Assembly (NCBI GenBank): GCA_023411575.1
Contig: JAEYOP010000020.1
Span: forward strand, 203,418 to 267,417
Direction: 5' to 3'
DNA length: 64,000 nucleotides
From: Bacillota bacterium
GTDB lineage: Bacteria > Bacillota > Clostridia > Acetivibrionales > DTU013
Under the pieces are notes generated by a model. It ran no database searches. It saw only the letters and a list, made by a program, of their open reading frames with translations, and was not told where the DNA came from. Shown here piece after piece: positions 1 to 9,137 of the stretch; positions within the stretch are counted from its first letter, which is position 1; the number at the start of each line of letters is the position of its first letter. The position numbers and the translations under genes are program-made.

Positions 1-1
1 G

Positions 2-229
2 CTGACAAGGAAAAAGGATCAGTCCATTGTAATAAATGACAATATAGAAATTACCGTTCTTGATATCCAGGGGGATCAGGTGCGAATCGGTATAAATGCG
101 CCTAGAAGTGTTTCCATCCATCGGAAGGAAGTTTACATGGAAATACAGCAGGAAAATAAAGCGGCGGCCCAGGTGGGCAATGTCTCCTTCGAGGATATTA
201 TCAAGAATAATTTGAAGCCCGACCCGTGA
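2..229 (+). CDS. csrA: Carbon storage regulator CsrA (5' end cut by window)
   Basis: The first 75 codons read LTRKKDQSIVIND..., then VRIGINAP and SIHRKEVY, the core of the small RNA-binding CsrA/RsmA family. Only about three residues (M-L-x) are missing upstream of the window. CsrA dimers bind GGA motifs in mRNA leaders and block ribosome loading; in Bacillus the target is flagellin mRNA and FliW is the antagonist. Here the gene lies directly upstream of flagellin, whose leader carries two GGA sites, which fits the same circuit. fliW would be expected further upstream, outside this window. The C-terminal tail after the five-strand core is short, as usual for Firmicutes. Confidence 0.95.
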   Translation: MTRKKDQSIVINDNIEITVLDIQGDQVRIGINAPRSVSIHRKEVYMEIQQENKAAAQVGNVSFEDIIKNNLKPDP

Positions 230-239
230 GTGGGGTAAA

Positions 240-270
240 AATCCGAAAATTTTTCGGATTTTTTCATTTT
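240..270 (+). terminator. Rho-independent terminator of csrA
   Basis: A near-perfect inverted repeat, aatccgaaaa / ttttcggatt around one central T, begins 10 bases after the csrA stop and is followed by a T-rich run. It separates csrA transcription from the flagellin promoter just downstream. Confidence 0.8.
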
Positions 271-276
271 TGCTGT

Positions 277-303
277 TAAGTAATCCAATATATACAACGA
301 TAT
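277..303 (+). promoter_or_regulatory. Sigma-28 (SigD/FliA) type promoter for flagellin
   Basis: TAAG at 277-280, exactly 15 bases, then AACGATAT at 296-303. The known sigma-28 consensus is TAAA-N15-GCCGATAT, so three of four -35 bases and six of eight -10 bases match with ideal spacing. It would start transcription near 311 and give a leader of about 113 bases before the flagellin ATG. Confidence 0.7.
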
Positions 304-378
304 ATATTGTGAGGATTAAATGAAGCGTTTCTTCAAACCGGCCGGATGAACGAAATGCTTTCTTTCATCTCAAAATAA

Positions 379-417
379 TAGGGGGCATGGACGCCCTACT
401 AAAAAACACATGGAGGT
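379..417 (+). promoter_or_regulatory. Candidate pair of CsrA binding sites in the flagellin leader
   Basis: Site 1 is a hairpin at 379-398 (taggg...cccta arms) presenting GCATGGACGC with GGA in the loop. Site 2, ACATGGAGGT at 408-417, fits the CsrA consensus ACANGGANGU exactly and contains the Shine-Dalgarno of the flagellin gene (ATG at 424). In Bacillus hag a two-site arrangement with the second site over the ribosome binding site is how CsrA represses flagellin; the layout here is the same, and csrA is the preceding gene. Confidence 0.65.
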
Positions 418-423
418 AATCTT

Positions 424-1812
424 ATGAGAATTAATCACAACATCGCATCCCTCAACACCTATCGTCAGTTGACAGGCAATACTGCCGCCACCAGCAAATC
501 TCTTGAAAAACTGTCTTCAGGTCTTCGTATCAATCGCGCAGGCGACGATGCTGCAGGCTTGGCAATCAGTGAAAAAATGAGAGGTCAGATCAGAGGCCTG
601 GATCAGGCGGGAAGAAACGCTCAGGATTCGATTTCTCTTATTCAGACCGCAGAAGGCGCGCTGAACGAAACCCACAGCATACTGCAGAGGATGAGAGAGC
701 TTGCGGTTCAGTCATCGAACGATACGAACACCGTTGATGACCGTGGTGAAATCCAGAAGGAAATCACTCAGTTAAAGGATGAAATCGACAGAATTGCTAC
801 TACCACCGAATTCAACACGAAAAAGCTTCTGAACGGTGATTCCGGCAACAAGGCGATTTTCGGCACCAACACCAATGTTGAAAGCGCTTCCATCATCAAC
901 GACAGCATTGTAGCGGGAACATATAACGTTACAGTTGCAACTGTGGCGGAGAGAGCGGAGGTTCTGGGCACAGGCGCTGTTACGGCGGCTAGCATTGCTT
1001 CCAGCGCGACAACTACTGTCACAATCAATGGCCGTGCAATAAATTTCAATACGGTTGCTGGTGATGCCACCAACACTGTAAATAACTTTGTCGCGGCTGT
1101 TAATAATGCAAATATCGGTGTTGTCGCAACCAACAACTCATTAACCATTGAACTTCGTTCTGATGATTACGGCGCAAGCGAATCAGTCAGTGTAACTGAC
1201 GGCGGAACAGGCAATATATCCAGATTGCTCAATCTTACAACTAATGCCACAAGGTCTGATGTCGGCGTTGATGTATTCGGTACCATTAACGGCAACACGG
1301 CAAGTGGAAGCGGGCGTACTTTGACTTCGACCGCAGGAAATTCATTGGGCCTGAAAGTCACCTTGACTGCTGCTGCTGCTTCTTCTACCGGCACCAAAAA
1401 CGATGTAGCTGTTACAAAAAATGCGCTGACTACGCATATCGGCGCCAATGAAAATCAAACTATGAGCATCAACATCGGCAGTATGACCTCTACGGATCTG
1501 GGAGTCAACAATCTGGACTTGACAAGTCAAACCAGCGCGGAAGATGCCATCACAACGATTGATAACGCACTCAAGCAGGTATCGGCTGAACGGTCCAAGC
1601 TCGGCGCTTACCAGAACAGGCTGGAACACACAATCAATAACCTCGGTACATCTTCCGAGAACCTGACTGCATCGGAATCCCGTATTCGTGATGTAGACAT
1701 GGCTAAGGAAATGATGGAGTTCACGAAAAACAATATCCTTTCCCAGGCGGCTCAGGCTATGCTTGCACAGGCAAATCAGCAGCCCCAGGGAGTTCTGCAG
1801 TTATTGAGATAA
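424..1812 (+). CDS. hag: Flagellin (filament subunit)
   Basis: 462 residues. The N-terminal D0/D1 segment (MRINHNIASLNTYRQL..., SGLRINRAGDDAAGLAISEKM) and the C-terminal D1/D0 segment (SRIRDVDMAKEMMEFTKNNIL...QANQQPQGVLQLLR) are textbook flagellin; residues about 140-370 form the variable, Ser/Thr/Ala-rich surface domain, a typical substrate for O-glycosylation. Secreted by the flagellar export apparatus and polymerised at the filament tip under the FliD cap. GGAGGT lies 6 bases before the ATG. A sigma-28 type promoter and CsrA sites precede it, so it should be a late flagellar gene under translational control. The next gene is a probable flagellin-modifying enzyme. I use hag, the Bacillus name; fliC is equivalent. 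Confidence 0.97.
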   Translation: MRINHNIASLNTYRQLTGNTAATSKSLEKLSSGLRINRAGDDAAGLAISEKMRGQIRGLDQAGRNAQDSISLIQTAEGALNETHSILQRMRELAVQSSNDTNTVDDRGEIQKEITQLKDEIDRIATTTEFNTKKLLNGDSGNKAIFGTNTNVESASIINDSIVAGTYNVTVATVAERAEVLGTGAVTAASIASSATTTVTINGRAINFNTVAGDATNTVNNFVAAVNNANIGVVATNNSLTIELRSDDYGASESVSVTDGGTGNISRLLNLTTNATRSDVGVDVFGTINGNTASGSGRTLTSTAGNSLGLKVTLTAAAASSTGTKNDVAVTKNALTTHIGANENQTMSINIGSMTSTDLGVNNLDLTSQTSAEDAITTIDNALKQVSAERSKLGAYQNRLEHTINNLGTSSENLTASESRIRDVDMAKEMMEFTKNNILSQAAQAMLAQANQQPQGVLQLLR

Positions 1813-1826
1813 TTGCGGCGGTTTTT

Positions 1827-1856
1827 AAAAAGAGGGAGAGAATTCTCCCTCTTTTT
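1827..1856 (+). terminator. Terminator after flagellin
   Basis: A 13-bp perfect stem (aaaaagagggaga / tctcccttctttt-type arms at 1827-1839 and 1844-1856) with a four-base loop, ending in a run of T. It begins 14 bases after the flagellin stop, so the following large gene is reached only by read-through or its own promoter. Confidence 0.85.
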
Positions 1857-1885
1857 AAATATATTTTGCAAAAATGAGGGATATT

Positions 1886-4800
1886 ATGAAGATTTCCGCA
1901 TGCATGATTGCGAAAAATGAAAGCGGCAATATTGAACGGTGCATTAAAAGCTACAAGAGCATAGTGGACGATATTATTGTAGTTGATACAGGATCCACGG
2001 ACGATACGGTTCAAATTGCCAGAAGGCATAACGCAGAAGTAATCGCTCATACCTGGAAGGATGATTTCGCCACCCCTAAGAACCTTGCCATGGATCACGC
2101 AAAAGGCGATTGGATCATTTTCCTGGATGCCGACGAATACTTTGAAAACGGTGCGGATCTGCTGCTGAAATCAACGCTGGAGCTTGTAAATGAGAACAAG
2201 ACGGTGGATACTGTCATGTGCAAAATGTGGCATTATAATACCGACGGTACAAGACTCATAGGCACAAACCCCACGCTGAGGGTGTTTCGGAATGATAAAG
2301 GCATAAGATATCACGGGCGCATTCACGAAGAACCCAGGAAGGACGGAAAGCCGCTCGCAGGCGTTAATGCGTATCATATTTCAATTAAGCATACGGGATA
2401 TTCCCCTGAAAAATTGACTGCCAAGCACGAGAGAAACTGCAAATTGCTGGAGGATGAAGTGAGCGCGGGTAATTTCGGTGCTAAGACACTTCAATATCTT
2501 GTTAATAGTTATGTCGGCTTAGGAAGATATGAGGAAGCACTCAAATATATAAATCTGGTTTTTAGCAACGAAGCATACCTGAAGGACCTGGAACAAGCGG
2601 AAATGTTATACAAGATGCATCTCGCGCGGATTCATGTAATGATTACGCTCAATAATAAATTTGCCGATTATTCAGTGCGTCGCGCAATTGGCGAAGCGCT
2701 AGATAATTTTTCATTCCATCCGGAGATTAGGCGCATAGAAGCCATACATTATTTTTATATCTGGAGAATGGACGAGGCGCTGGAGGCCTTTACCAATGCG
2801 ATAGGGCTTAATAACAACTACGATAGCCAGATGGAAAATAATTTCCCCAATTTTGTAGATGAGACTTATTGTTTTATCGGAAGGATCCATTTGCTAAAGG
2901 GAGATAAATTAGCTGCGCTGGACAGTTTTATTGAGGCCTTGAAAGCCAACAAATATTGCAAAATGGCATTCAATTGCCTCATGGATATCATTCAGCAGGA
3001 AAAGCCCGAAGAATGCATCCTCCTGCTGAATAGCATGTATGATAGAAACTCGCTTGAGGACATTCAGTTTTTAATCAGCAATCTTGCTTTAAGCAAGATA
3101 AAAGTTCCTTTTCTTTACTATCTCAGAATATGGAATGATAAATTCGATCAGCAGGATATAACAGTAGTTATAGCTTATTTGATGCAAGGCAATTCCAGGA
3201 AAGCGCTCGATCTTGCTTGGGAATACATACAGAAGACGCAGGATGAGCAGTTTGAGATATTTTTAATTATCGCTGTAATAGTCGGTGATTTCAAAGAATG
3301 GTATGTTGAAAACAAAAAACATGTAGCCGATAAGTATTGCAGGTTATTGGAGGTATTTTTTAATGGTGGGCTAATTGGTGATGCTTTCCGGTACGAGCAG
3401 GAAACATTGTTTTTAAACTTATTATCCGAATTAATTCTTTTTAAAGACGAGGAGCCGGTATATAAATTCCTATCAGCCTTTAGTGAGATTCTCAAAAGAC
3501 TTCCACTGCAAATAGGAGACCTGTTTTTTAAAAATGGGTATTTAGATCATTCCCTTGATTATTATACGCAGGCGTTAGATTCCAATATATATATAAATAA
3601 TAGATCTCTCATTTATTCAAAGATTGCTTATAACCATTTTAAAAATAATAACTACGAAGATAGTATCCAATATTATGAAATGGCTTTATCAAACGGGTAT
3701 AAGCAATATGATGCCATACAGATAAGTAAATGGATTGGCGAAAAAGATACAAAACTGGCTGAGAGAGCTGGAGCCTTGATCAAAAAGTATGAAAAGATAT
3801 CTGATCAGGCTCACCAAGGCATTTGTATAGATTCGTTGCTCACCGAACTGGATGGGGAGGCAGCAAGTGAAACCAAAGTATCACTGGACGAAAATAGACT
3901 AGTTGATTTCTTTGCACAGGCGGAAAAATTATTAGATTGCAATAATGATATTGGAGCGGAGAAAATTTATAAAGAGCTCAGGAAGCATAATTATAGGGAA
4001 TCAGTATGCTTGTTTAGGTTAGGCGAAATCTATAATCGTCTTGGCAAAATTGAACTATCCATGGCGTGCCATCAAAAAGCATTTGAGATTGATAACAAGC
4101 TGGCAGAAAAATTGAATCCGGAAAATCATGCGTTTCACCATTATCTTTACTCAAGAACTGATGAAATCATTGCTGAAAATTGCCCGCTTTGTGGAGAGAA
4201 AGGGGAACTACATTCCTGTTATAACACAGTAACGAATATTGATTTTATAGATGGTTTTAATCCTATTAGGACATGGATGTATTGCAAGACTTGCCGCCAC
4301 ATTTTTGCACGGAACTATCCTACCAACTTAAATGGCATACTACATGGTAATTCAGCAGGATTTTATATGAATCCGAAGATAAATTTATTCCCGCTCATTG
4401 GTGATATTATTTCAGGAATAAAAAGACATACCTGTGGTAACAGGTTGCTTGAAGTGGGTGTAGGGGCAGGGGAATTCTCAGCTGTTGCTAAAGAATATGG
4501 ATTTACTGTTACTGGTATTGATGTAAGAAAGGCTAATGCGGAGAATGTATCTAAACAGCTTGGGATCAATATTTTCTGTTCGGATTTCCTTGCTTTTAGT
4601 GCAAATGAAAAGTTCGATGTCATTTGCATGGGAGATGTTCTAGAACATATTACAGACCCAGTTGGCGCCATTCAAAAAGTGAATCAGCTAATCAGTGAGA
4701 ACGGAGCACTTTGGATATCTACACCGAATTTTGATAGCGCATTTTCCTTATACGCAAAGTATTTGGATCCTATGTGGAGAGTATGTGAACATCTTAATTA

Positions 4801-5539
4801 TTTTTCATTTAGTTCTTTGGAAAAACTACTAAATAGCTACGGCTTTGAGGTGGTAGATTACTCTTCCTCCAGGCATTATAATGGGTCCATGGAAGTAATT
4901 GCAGTAAAAAGACAGACCAAAGGCTCAGAGGAAAAGAGGAATAAAGTAATAGGCAATATTGAGGGTAAAACAAAACTGAATATAGGATGTGGCAGAGACA
5001 CGAAACCTGGATGGATAAACCTGGATATAGCTGAATTGCCAGGCGTTGATGTAATTGCTGACCTTAACAAATGCAATGAGAATAAGATACCGCTTAAGGA
5101 TAACAGTATAGATGAGATATATGCAAGCCATGTTATTGAGCATATAAGCAATACATTGCCTTTAATGGAAGAACTATATAGGATTTCACAGCCAGAGGGG
5201 AAGGCTATCTTCAGAGTGCCGCACGGGAGCCATAACGACGCTTATGAGGACCCTACACATGTTCGACAATTTTTCGAAAATTCCTTCTCCTATTTTTCAC
5301 AGCCATATTACTGGAGAGCTGATTACGGATATAGGGGAGACTGGCTTACATCAAAAGTGTCTTTGCTGGTCGAAAAGTCAAAATATACAGGCAAAAGTGC
5401 AGAATATATATTGTCAGACATAAAGCAATATCGAAACATAGTAAAAGAAATGATTGTAGAAATGATCTGTATAAAGCCGGCACGGCCACCGAAGAAGGAA
5501 TTGCAGGGGAATATCAATTATGAAATAATTCTAGTATAA
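1886..5539 (+). CDS. Family 2 glycosyltransferase fused to TPRs and two SAM methyltransferases, probable flagellin modification enzyme
   Basis: 1217 residues from the ATG at 1886, preferred because GAGGG (1876-1880) sits 5 bases upstream and homologues begin MKIS-CMIAKNE; an in-frame ATG at 1874 overlaps that Shine-Dalgarno. Order of domains: GT-A glycosyltransferase (VDTGSTDDT near residue 36, DxD in FLDADEYF) to about 230; TPR-type helices to about 740; a CPLC...CKTC zinc-ribbon near 765-800; a class I methyltransferase (LLEVGVGAGEF near 852); a second methyltransferase (LNIGCGRD near 1030, then IEEIYASHVIEHI-like motif). Placed directly after flagellin, so I infer it glycosylates and methylates flagellin, as neighbouring genes do in Clostridioides difficile. 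The substrate is not shown by sequence. The two methyltransferases in one chain are unusual. Confidence 0.75.
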   Translation: MKISACMIAKNESGNIERCIKSYKSIVDDIIVVDTGSTDDTVQIARRHNAEVIAHTWKDDFATPKNLAMDHAKGDWIIFLDADEYFENGADLLLKSTLELVNENKTVDTVMCKMWHYNTDGTRLIGTNPTLRVFRNDKGIRYHGRIHEEPRKDGKPLAGVNAYHISIKHTGYSPEKLTAKHERNCKLLEDEVSAGNFGAKTLQYLVNSYVGLGRYEEALKYINLVFSNEAYLKDLEQAEMLYKMHLARIHVMITLNNKFADYSVRRAIGEALDNFSFHPEIRRIEAIHYFYIWRMDEALEAFTNAIGLNNNYDSQMENNFPNFVDETYCFIGRIHLLKGDKLAALDSFIEALKANKYCKMAFNCLMDIIQQEKPEECILLLNSMYDRNSLEDIQFLISNLALSKIKVPFLYYLRIWNDKFDQQDITVVIAYLMQGNSRKALDLAWEYIQKTQDEQFEIFLIIAVIVGDFKEWYVENKKHVADKYCRLLEVFFNGGLIGDAFRYEQETLFLNLLSELILFKDEEPVYKFLSAFSEILKRLPLQIGDLFFKNGYLDHSLDYYTQALDSNIYINNRSLIYSKIAYNHFKNNNYEDSIQYYEMALSNGYKQYDAIQISKWIGEKDTKLAERAGALIKKYEKISDQAHQGICIDSLLTELDGEAASETKVSLDENRLVDFFAQAEKLLDCNNDIGAEKIYKELRKHNYRESVCLFRLGEIYNRLGKIELSMACHQKAFEIDNKLAEKLNPENHAFHHYLYSRTDEIIAENCPLCGEKGELHSCYNTVTNIDFIDGFNPIRTWMYCKTCRHIFARNYPTNLNGILHGNSAGFYMNPKINLFPLIGDIISGIKRHTCGNRLLEVGVGAGEFSAVAKEYGFTVTGIDVRKANAENVSKQLGINIFCSDFLAFSANEKFDVICMGDVLEHITDPVGAIQKVNQLISENGALWISTPNFDSAFSLYAKYLDPMWRVCEHLNYFSFSSLEKLLNSYGFEVVDYSSSRHYNGSMEVIAVKRQTKGSEEKRNKVIGNIEGKTKLNIGCGRDTKPGWINLDIAELPGVDVIADLNKCNENKIPLKDNSIDEIYASHVIEHISNTLPLMEELYRISQPEGKAIFRVPHGSHNDAYEDPTHVRQFFENSFSYFSQPYYWRADYGYRGDWLTSKVSLLVEKSKYTGKSAEYILSDIKQYRNIVKEMIVEMICIKPARPPKKELQGNINYEIILV

Positions 5540-5585
5540 CTTCAAGATTTAAACTAGGTTTATATTGCTACCATATGGGGAAACT

Positions 5586-5644
5586 GAACTACTACCGGCT
5601 GAAAGCCGGTAGGTTCAGTCTGCGGCTTAACCGCCTATAAGGCG
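5586..5644. repeat. Three consecutive hairpins, possible end of a small mobile element
   Basis: ctaccggct-gaa-agccggtag (5592-5612) is a 9-bp perfect stem flanked by GAAC/GTTC arms (5586-5589, 5613-5616); it is followed by gcgg-cttaa-ccgc (5622-5634) and cgcc-tataa-ggcg (5632-5644), the last two sharing bases and so mutually exclusive. Hairpin clusters of this kind are found at ends of IS200/IS605 elements and their non-coding derivatives. No transposase is adjacent, so the origin is an inference. It may also act as a terminator between the convergent neighbours. Confidence 0.5.
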
Positions 5645-5703
5645 CTTATGTTGTTTAGATTTTCAGAGTCTCGCCTAATGTATTCAGCTCTTTTGAAATA
5701 CTT

Positions 5704-7314
5704 TTACTCGTTATAGTCCTTTACTTCAAAGCTTTCTATCTTATCATATGCAATGTACTCTTTTCTATTTAGGAAAGGCTTAACATTACTTTTCTTTGTG
5801 AAAGTGTAATATGCTTTTCCAGTACCCTCAGACTTACCATCATACCATGTTAAGAAGCTTTGCAACTCTGAAGCTGTAAGATCGTATTCTTTTTCTGCTC
5901 CATTTACCATCATTATTTCAAGAATAGCCTTATTACCACTAATTACTGGAGGTTCAGTAGGTGCAGTTGGTGTCGCTGATGCTTCATTTGAGTTAGCACT
6001 TTCCTCTACTGAATTAACAGCACTTACAACATAATAATATGTAGAACCATTTGTTACTGAATTATCTGTGAATGTAATCGCTGAGGTGGTCGCTATAGTC
6101 GTATATGGTCCGCCTTGTATAATAGAACGGTATACATTATAAGAAATTGCACTTCCACTTGTTGCTGTCCATAGGAGGTCTACTTTTGTATTTCCTGATA
6201 TAGCTGCAAGGTTTAATGGCGCTAGTAAAGAATCCGGTATGTTATATACTTCAATTGAATTAAGGCAACCATTCGAATTATAACCACCTATGGCATATAT
6301 CTTCCCGTTAAATACCACTACTTTATGATCCATTCTTGGAATAGACATTGGTGCCTTTATTGCCCACGAATTTGTTCTAGGGTTATATTCTTCAACAGAG
6401 TTAAATATATTAACTGAATTATATCCTCCAATTGCATAAATCTTACCATTAATTGTAGCTATTTGAAGCTTGTGGTTTGTGTTTGTCATTGGTGCCTTTA
6501 TTGTCCACGAATCAGTTACTGGGCTATACTCTTCTACTGAACTAAGTTCTCCGCTTGAATTTATACCACCTATAGCATATATCATTCCATTTAGTATAGT
6601 AGATTGGAAACTGTATCTTGGACTAGACATATTTGCCATCGATGTCCATGTGTTTGTAACAGTGTCATATTTTTCCACGGAATTCAATGTTCCCTCACTA
6701 CTTGTGCCGCCTATTACATATATTTGCCTGTTAATCACTTCTGCCTGAAAATAAGCTCTAGCAAGAGACATTGGTGTCTTGATTACCCATACATTTAATT
6801 CCGGGTTATATTCTTCAACAGAGCTAATATAATTAGTAGAATCATTACTACCAGCAATTGCATATATTTTTTCGTTTATTACTACTGTTTGAAATGCAAT
6901 CCTTTCTGCATTCATCGGCGCTTTAGTTGTCCATATGTTTGATATTGGGTCATACTCCTCGACTAAGTTAACGACATTATTCGATTCATTTTTTCCACCT
7001 ATGACATACAATTTCCCATTTACAACTGCCACTTCAAAATTCAGTCTACATGTTAACATTGAAGTCTTAGGTGTCCAAGTATTTGTTGCAGGATCATACT
7101 TTTCAATAGAGTTTAGTCGGGTACTCGAATTAGCCCCTCCTATCGCATATATTCCATCGCTAAGTACAACTACTTGATGACCTCTTCTTGGTGTTGACAT
7201 AGATGCTTTTGTAGACCAATCATCTTCTGCAAAAATAGATAATGACATAATTGATAAAATAATTAGTACTATGAAAATAGAAATTAGAGATTTAAAAAAG
7301 GACTTTGAATTCAT
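5704..7314 (-). CDS. Secreted kelch-repeat / fibronectin type III protein
   Basis: 536 residues with a signal peptide (basic MNSKSFFK, hydrophobic stretch, cleavage near SIFA-ED). About seven kelch blades follow (residues ~35-365), each with the IYAIGG motif, an SVEEYDP turn and a W about 6 residues later, which should close into a beta-propeller. Residues ~372-460 form one fibronectin III domain (ISYNVYRS, YYYVVSAVN). The last ~65 residues (AYYTFTKKSNVKPFLNRKEY) are a distinct module. AGGAGG lies 5 bases upstream. Likely an extracellular binding protein. A decayed relative with the same C-terminal module lies at 12147-12711. The DNA is AT-rich relative to the flagellar genes, suggesting acquisition. 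Confidence 0.9.
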   Translation of the reverse strand: MNSKSFFKSLISIFIVLIILSIMSLSIFAEDDWSTKASMSTPRRGHQVVVLSDGIYAIGGANSSTRLNSIEKYDPATNTWTPKTSMLTCRLNFEVAVVNGKLYVIGGKNESNNVVNLVEEYDPISNIWTTKAPMNAERIAFQTVVINEKIYAIAGSNDSTNYISSVEEYNPELNVWVIKTPMSLARAYFQAEVINRQIYVIGGTSSEGTLNSVEKYDTVTNTWTSMANMSSPRYSFQSTILNGMIYAIGGINSSGELSSVEEYSPVTDSWTIKAPMTNTNHKLQIATINGKIYAIGGYNSVNIFNSVEEYNPRTNSWAIKAPMSIPRMDHKVVVFNGKIYAIGGYNSNGCLNSIEVYNIPDSLLAPLNLAAISGNTKVDLLWTATSGSAISYNVYRSIIQGGPYTTIATTSAITFTDNSVTNGSTYYYVVSAVNSVEESANSNEASATPTAPTEPPVISGNKAILEIMMVNGAEKEYDLTASELQSFLTWYDGKSEGTGKAYYTFTKKSNVKPFLNRKEYIAYDKIESFEVKDYNE

Positions 7315-7373
7315 ATGGCTCCTCCTATTGATTTTAATAAAAGTATTATATGCTAGTCACCAAATATGTTAAA

Positions 7374-7549
7374 GAGGGAATTCTTTGGATGTATGCCGAG
7401 AGATGGAGTGTAGAGGTGTTTTTCAGTAGAGAAAAAGGGATCAAACGTTTTATGCTGATACTATCGCTGGCGTATGTTTTTGGCAGTTGATTTGTGGAAT
7501 CATCGAACCGGTCCGCGACAATCGGATACAAACGGTGCGAAGCTCGTAA
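7374..7549 (+). pseudogene. Fragment of a DDE transposase
   Basis: The frame 7374-7490 reads ...LWMYAERWSVEVFFSREKG...LILSLAYVFGS then a stop; one frame over (7484-7549) continues LICGIIEPVRDNRIQ then stops. The pattern Y-x-x-R-W-x-V/I-E-x-F-F carries the glutamate of the DDE triad in IS4-type transposases. No start, no upstream catalytic Asp residues, and at least one frameshift, so this is a scrap. It marks the region as a site of past insertion. Confidence 0.4.
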
Positions 7550-8668
7550 AGAAATAGATCGCTGTTTTGTAGACTGGGTTTATTCCTGGCAAAGTCTGGA
7601 GTGCCTGTGCAAGAGGCTTATTATCAGCTTAATTTGGCTGTGTGGTAATTAATGTTATGAGATTTGTTCATTATATTATATAGGTATGAAAAATCTGGAC
7701 ACTGGGGTTATACTGTGTAGGCTATATCTATACTCACTTCAAATCTAGATAAGGTTGGACTTCCCGAATTGAAATTTACGGCACATAAAATCATCAACTA
7801 GAATCAATGAATAGGGGAATGCTAAATGTTCAATTTTACGAAAGTGAAAAAGTCTATTTTCCCTTCCTGGGTATGAATAATAGGGAACATCAAAATACAG
7901 ATATCTGAATTGGTGGTGATGCAGGTCTTTCACTTTAATATACTTGAAACAATCAGTGTATTTATTCAAGTATTGAACACGGAATCTATTTCGCTGAATT
8001 GGAAGAGGCAATCGAATTTATACGGAGAAGAATCCAGGTGTTTACTAATATTGCGAAAGTAAATTTGCTTACAAGTTTAGCTAACAAATAGATCGTCTAA
8101 ACCCACCACGCGGGCGGGCGAGCAGTTCCTCTGTCTGCCATGAAGTTCTAATCTGTTTGTCCCGAGTTTAATTCATCTCGGCTTTGTAGTATGTATTTAA
8201 AGTCCCCTCAAACCGGTCATTATCCGCCAGATTTTAGGCATATACTGAAGCAATCTGTAAGGCAACCGAAAATTGCTGGTGCTTTGCAATTTTAGCAGCA
8301 GGTAAAGAAACACCTCCTATCCGTCCAGCCGCACATGGTGTACGAGATATGCTGCCTTTTGATACGAAGGATATGTCAGTCTTTTCGACATGCTCTCCAT
8401 AAGCTTTTGCCCCATCGTTGGTCGACAAAGCGTCTCATGAGTTGCACAAACATTCTCTTTAATATTTCCAGAAGAATTTATACCCCCAGTCATGAACATT
8501 GTGGGGAAACCTCGTAGTTCCCATTCGCCTCAAGTATCCATTCGTGTTCCAAATCATCGCTGCCTTTGGTAAAACATTATTGCAGTTACTAATCCCATTC
8601 GATGCAATTGGAGAATGCCGTATTGACTCAAAAAGGTTAGACACTTTATCCATTAAATTTTTATCTAT
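7550..8668. other. About 1.1 kb of decayed or non-coding DNA
   Basis: No convincing intact gene on either strand. A short open segment ending at the TAG at 8089-8091 (ELEEAIEFIRRR-IQ, then VNLLTSLANK) could be the tail of a lost gene. On the minus strand around 8320-8650 there are scraps such as MFMTGGINSSG that faintly resemble kelch blades, broken by frameshifts. Composition and broken frames fit a graveyard of inserted DNA between the first kelch gene and the flagellar cap operon. Confidence 0.6.
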
Positions 8669-8695
8669 TAATTATATTTTGACAAATACCGATAT
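8669..8695 (+). promoter_or_regulatory. Sigma-28 type promoter for the flaG-fliD-fliS operon
   Basis: TAAT at 8669-8672, 15 bases, then ACCGATAT at 8688-8695; the consensus is TAAA-N15-GCCGATAT, so ten of twelve positions match with perfect spacing. The -10 ends 33 bases before the flaG ATG. It is the second such promoter in the window and lies just before late flagellar genes, which supports both calls. Confidence 0.8.
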
Positions 8696-8728
8696 TATAT
8701 ATAGATGTTCATGGATGGAGGGATTTTT

Positions 8729-9133
8729 ATGAGGATCGAAGGCACGGAAGCCACATCTTTCAGTTTACCCAAAACGAATAGCACTGGTGCATCCGGAAAC
8801 GCAGGGAACAACAGTGTTACTCCTCCTACAAAAGATACAAAAATAAAAGATACGGATATACATAATCTTTCGCAGCTTTCGGACTTCGAAAAGAAGGAAC
8901 TTCCGATCTCTGAGAAGGTTGTCATTGACGCAATAGAGAAAGCGAACAGGGCAATTTCCGGAGCAAATCGCAAATTTGAATTTTCAATCCATGAAAAAAC
9001 GAAAGAAATCATGGTAAAAGTGATCGATTCGGATACGAATCAAGTAGTACGGGAAATTCCCCCGGAGAAAATTCTGGATATGGTTGCCAAGATGTGGGAA
9101 ATGGCCGGTTTGATTGTGGACGAGAGAAGGTGA
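8729..9133 (+). CDS. flaG: FlaG family flagellar protein
   Basis: 134 residues from ATG 8729, chosen because GGAGGG at 8717-8722 is 6 bases upstream; the ATG at 8705 lies before that site. The disordered Ser/Thr/Asn-rich N-terminus is followed by the FlaG domain: FEFSIHEKTKEIMVKVIDSDTNQ-type sequence, then VVREIPPEKILDM. FlaG proteins are small and affect filament length; the gene normally precedes fliD, as here. The stop codon is 4 bases before the fliD start, so the two are translationally linked. Confidence 0.92.
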   Translation: MRIEGTEATSFSLPKTNSTGASGNAGNNSVTPPTKDTKIKDTDIHNLSQLSDFEKKELPISEKVVIDAIEKANRAISGANRKFEFSIHEKTKEIMVKVIDSDTNQVVREIPPEKILDMVAKMWEMAGLIVDERR

Positions 9134-9137
9134 GAAG

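Noticed and set aside
8234..8653. Minus-strand kelch-like scraps (TGGINSSG, then frameshift)
   Set aside because: Resemblance to kelch blades is too weak and frames too broken to call a pseudogene; described only as decayed DNA.
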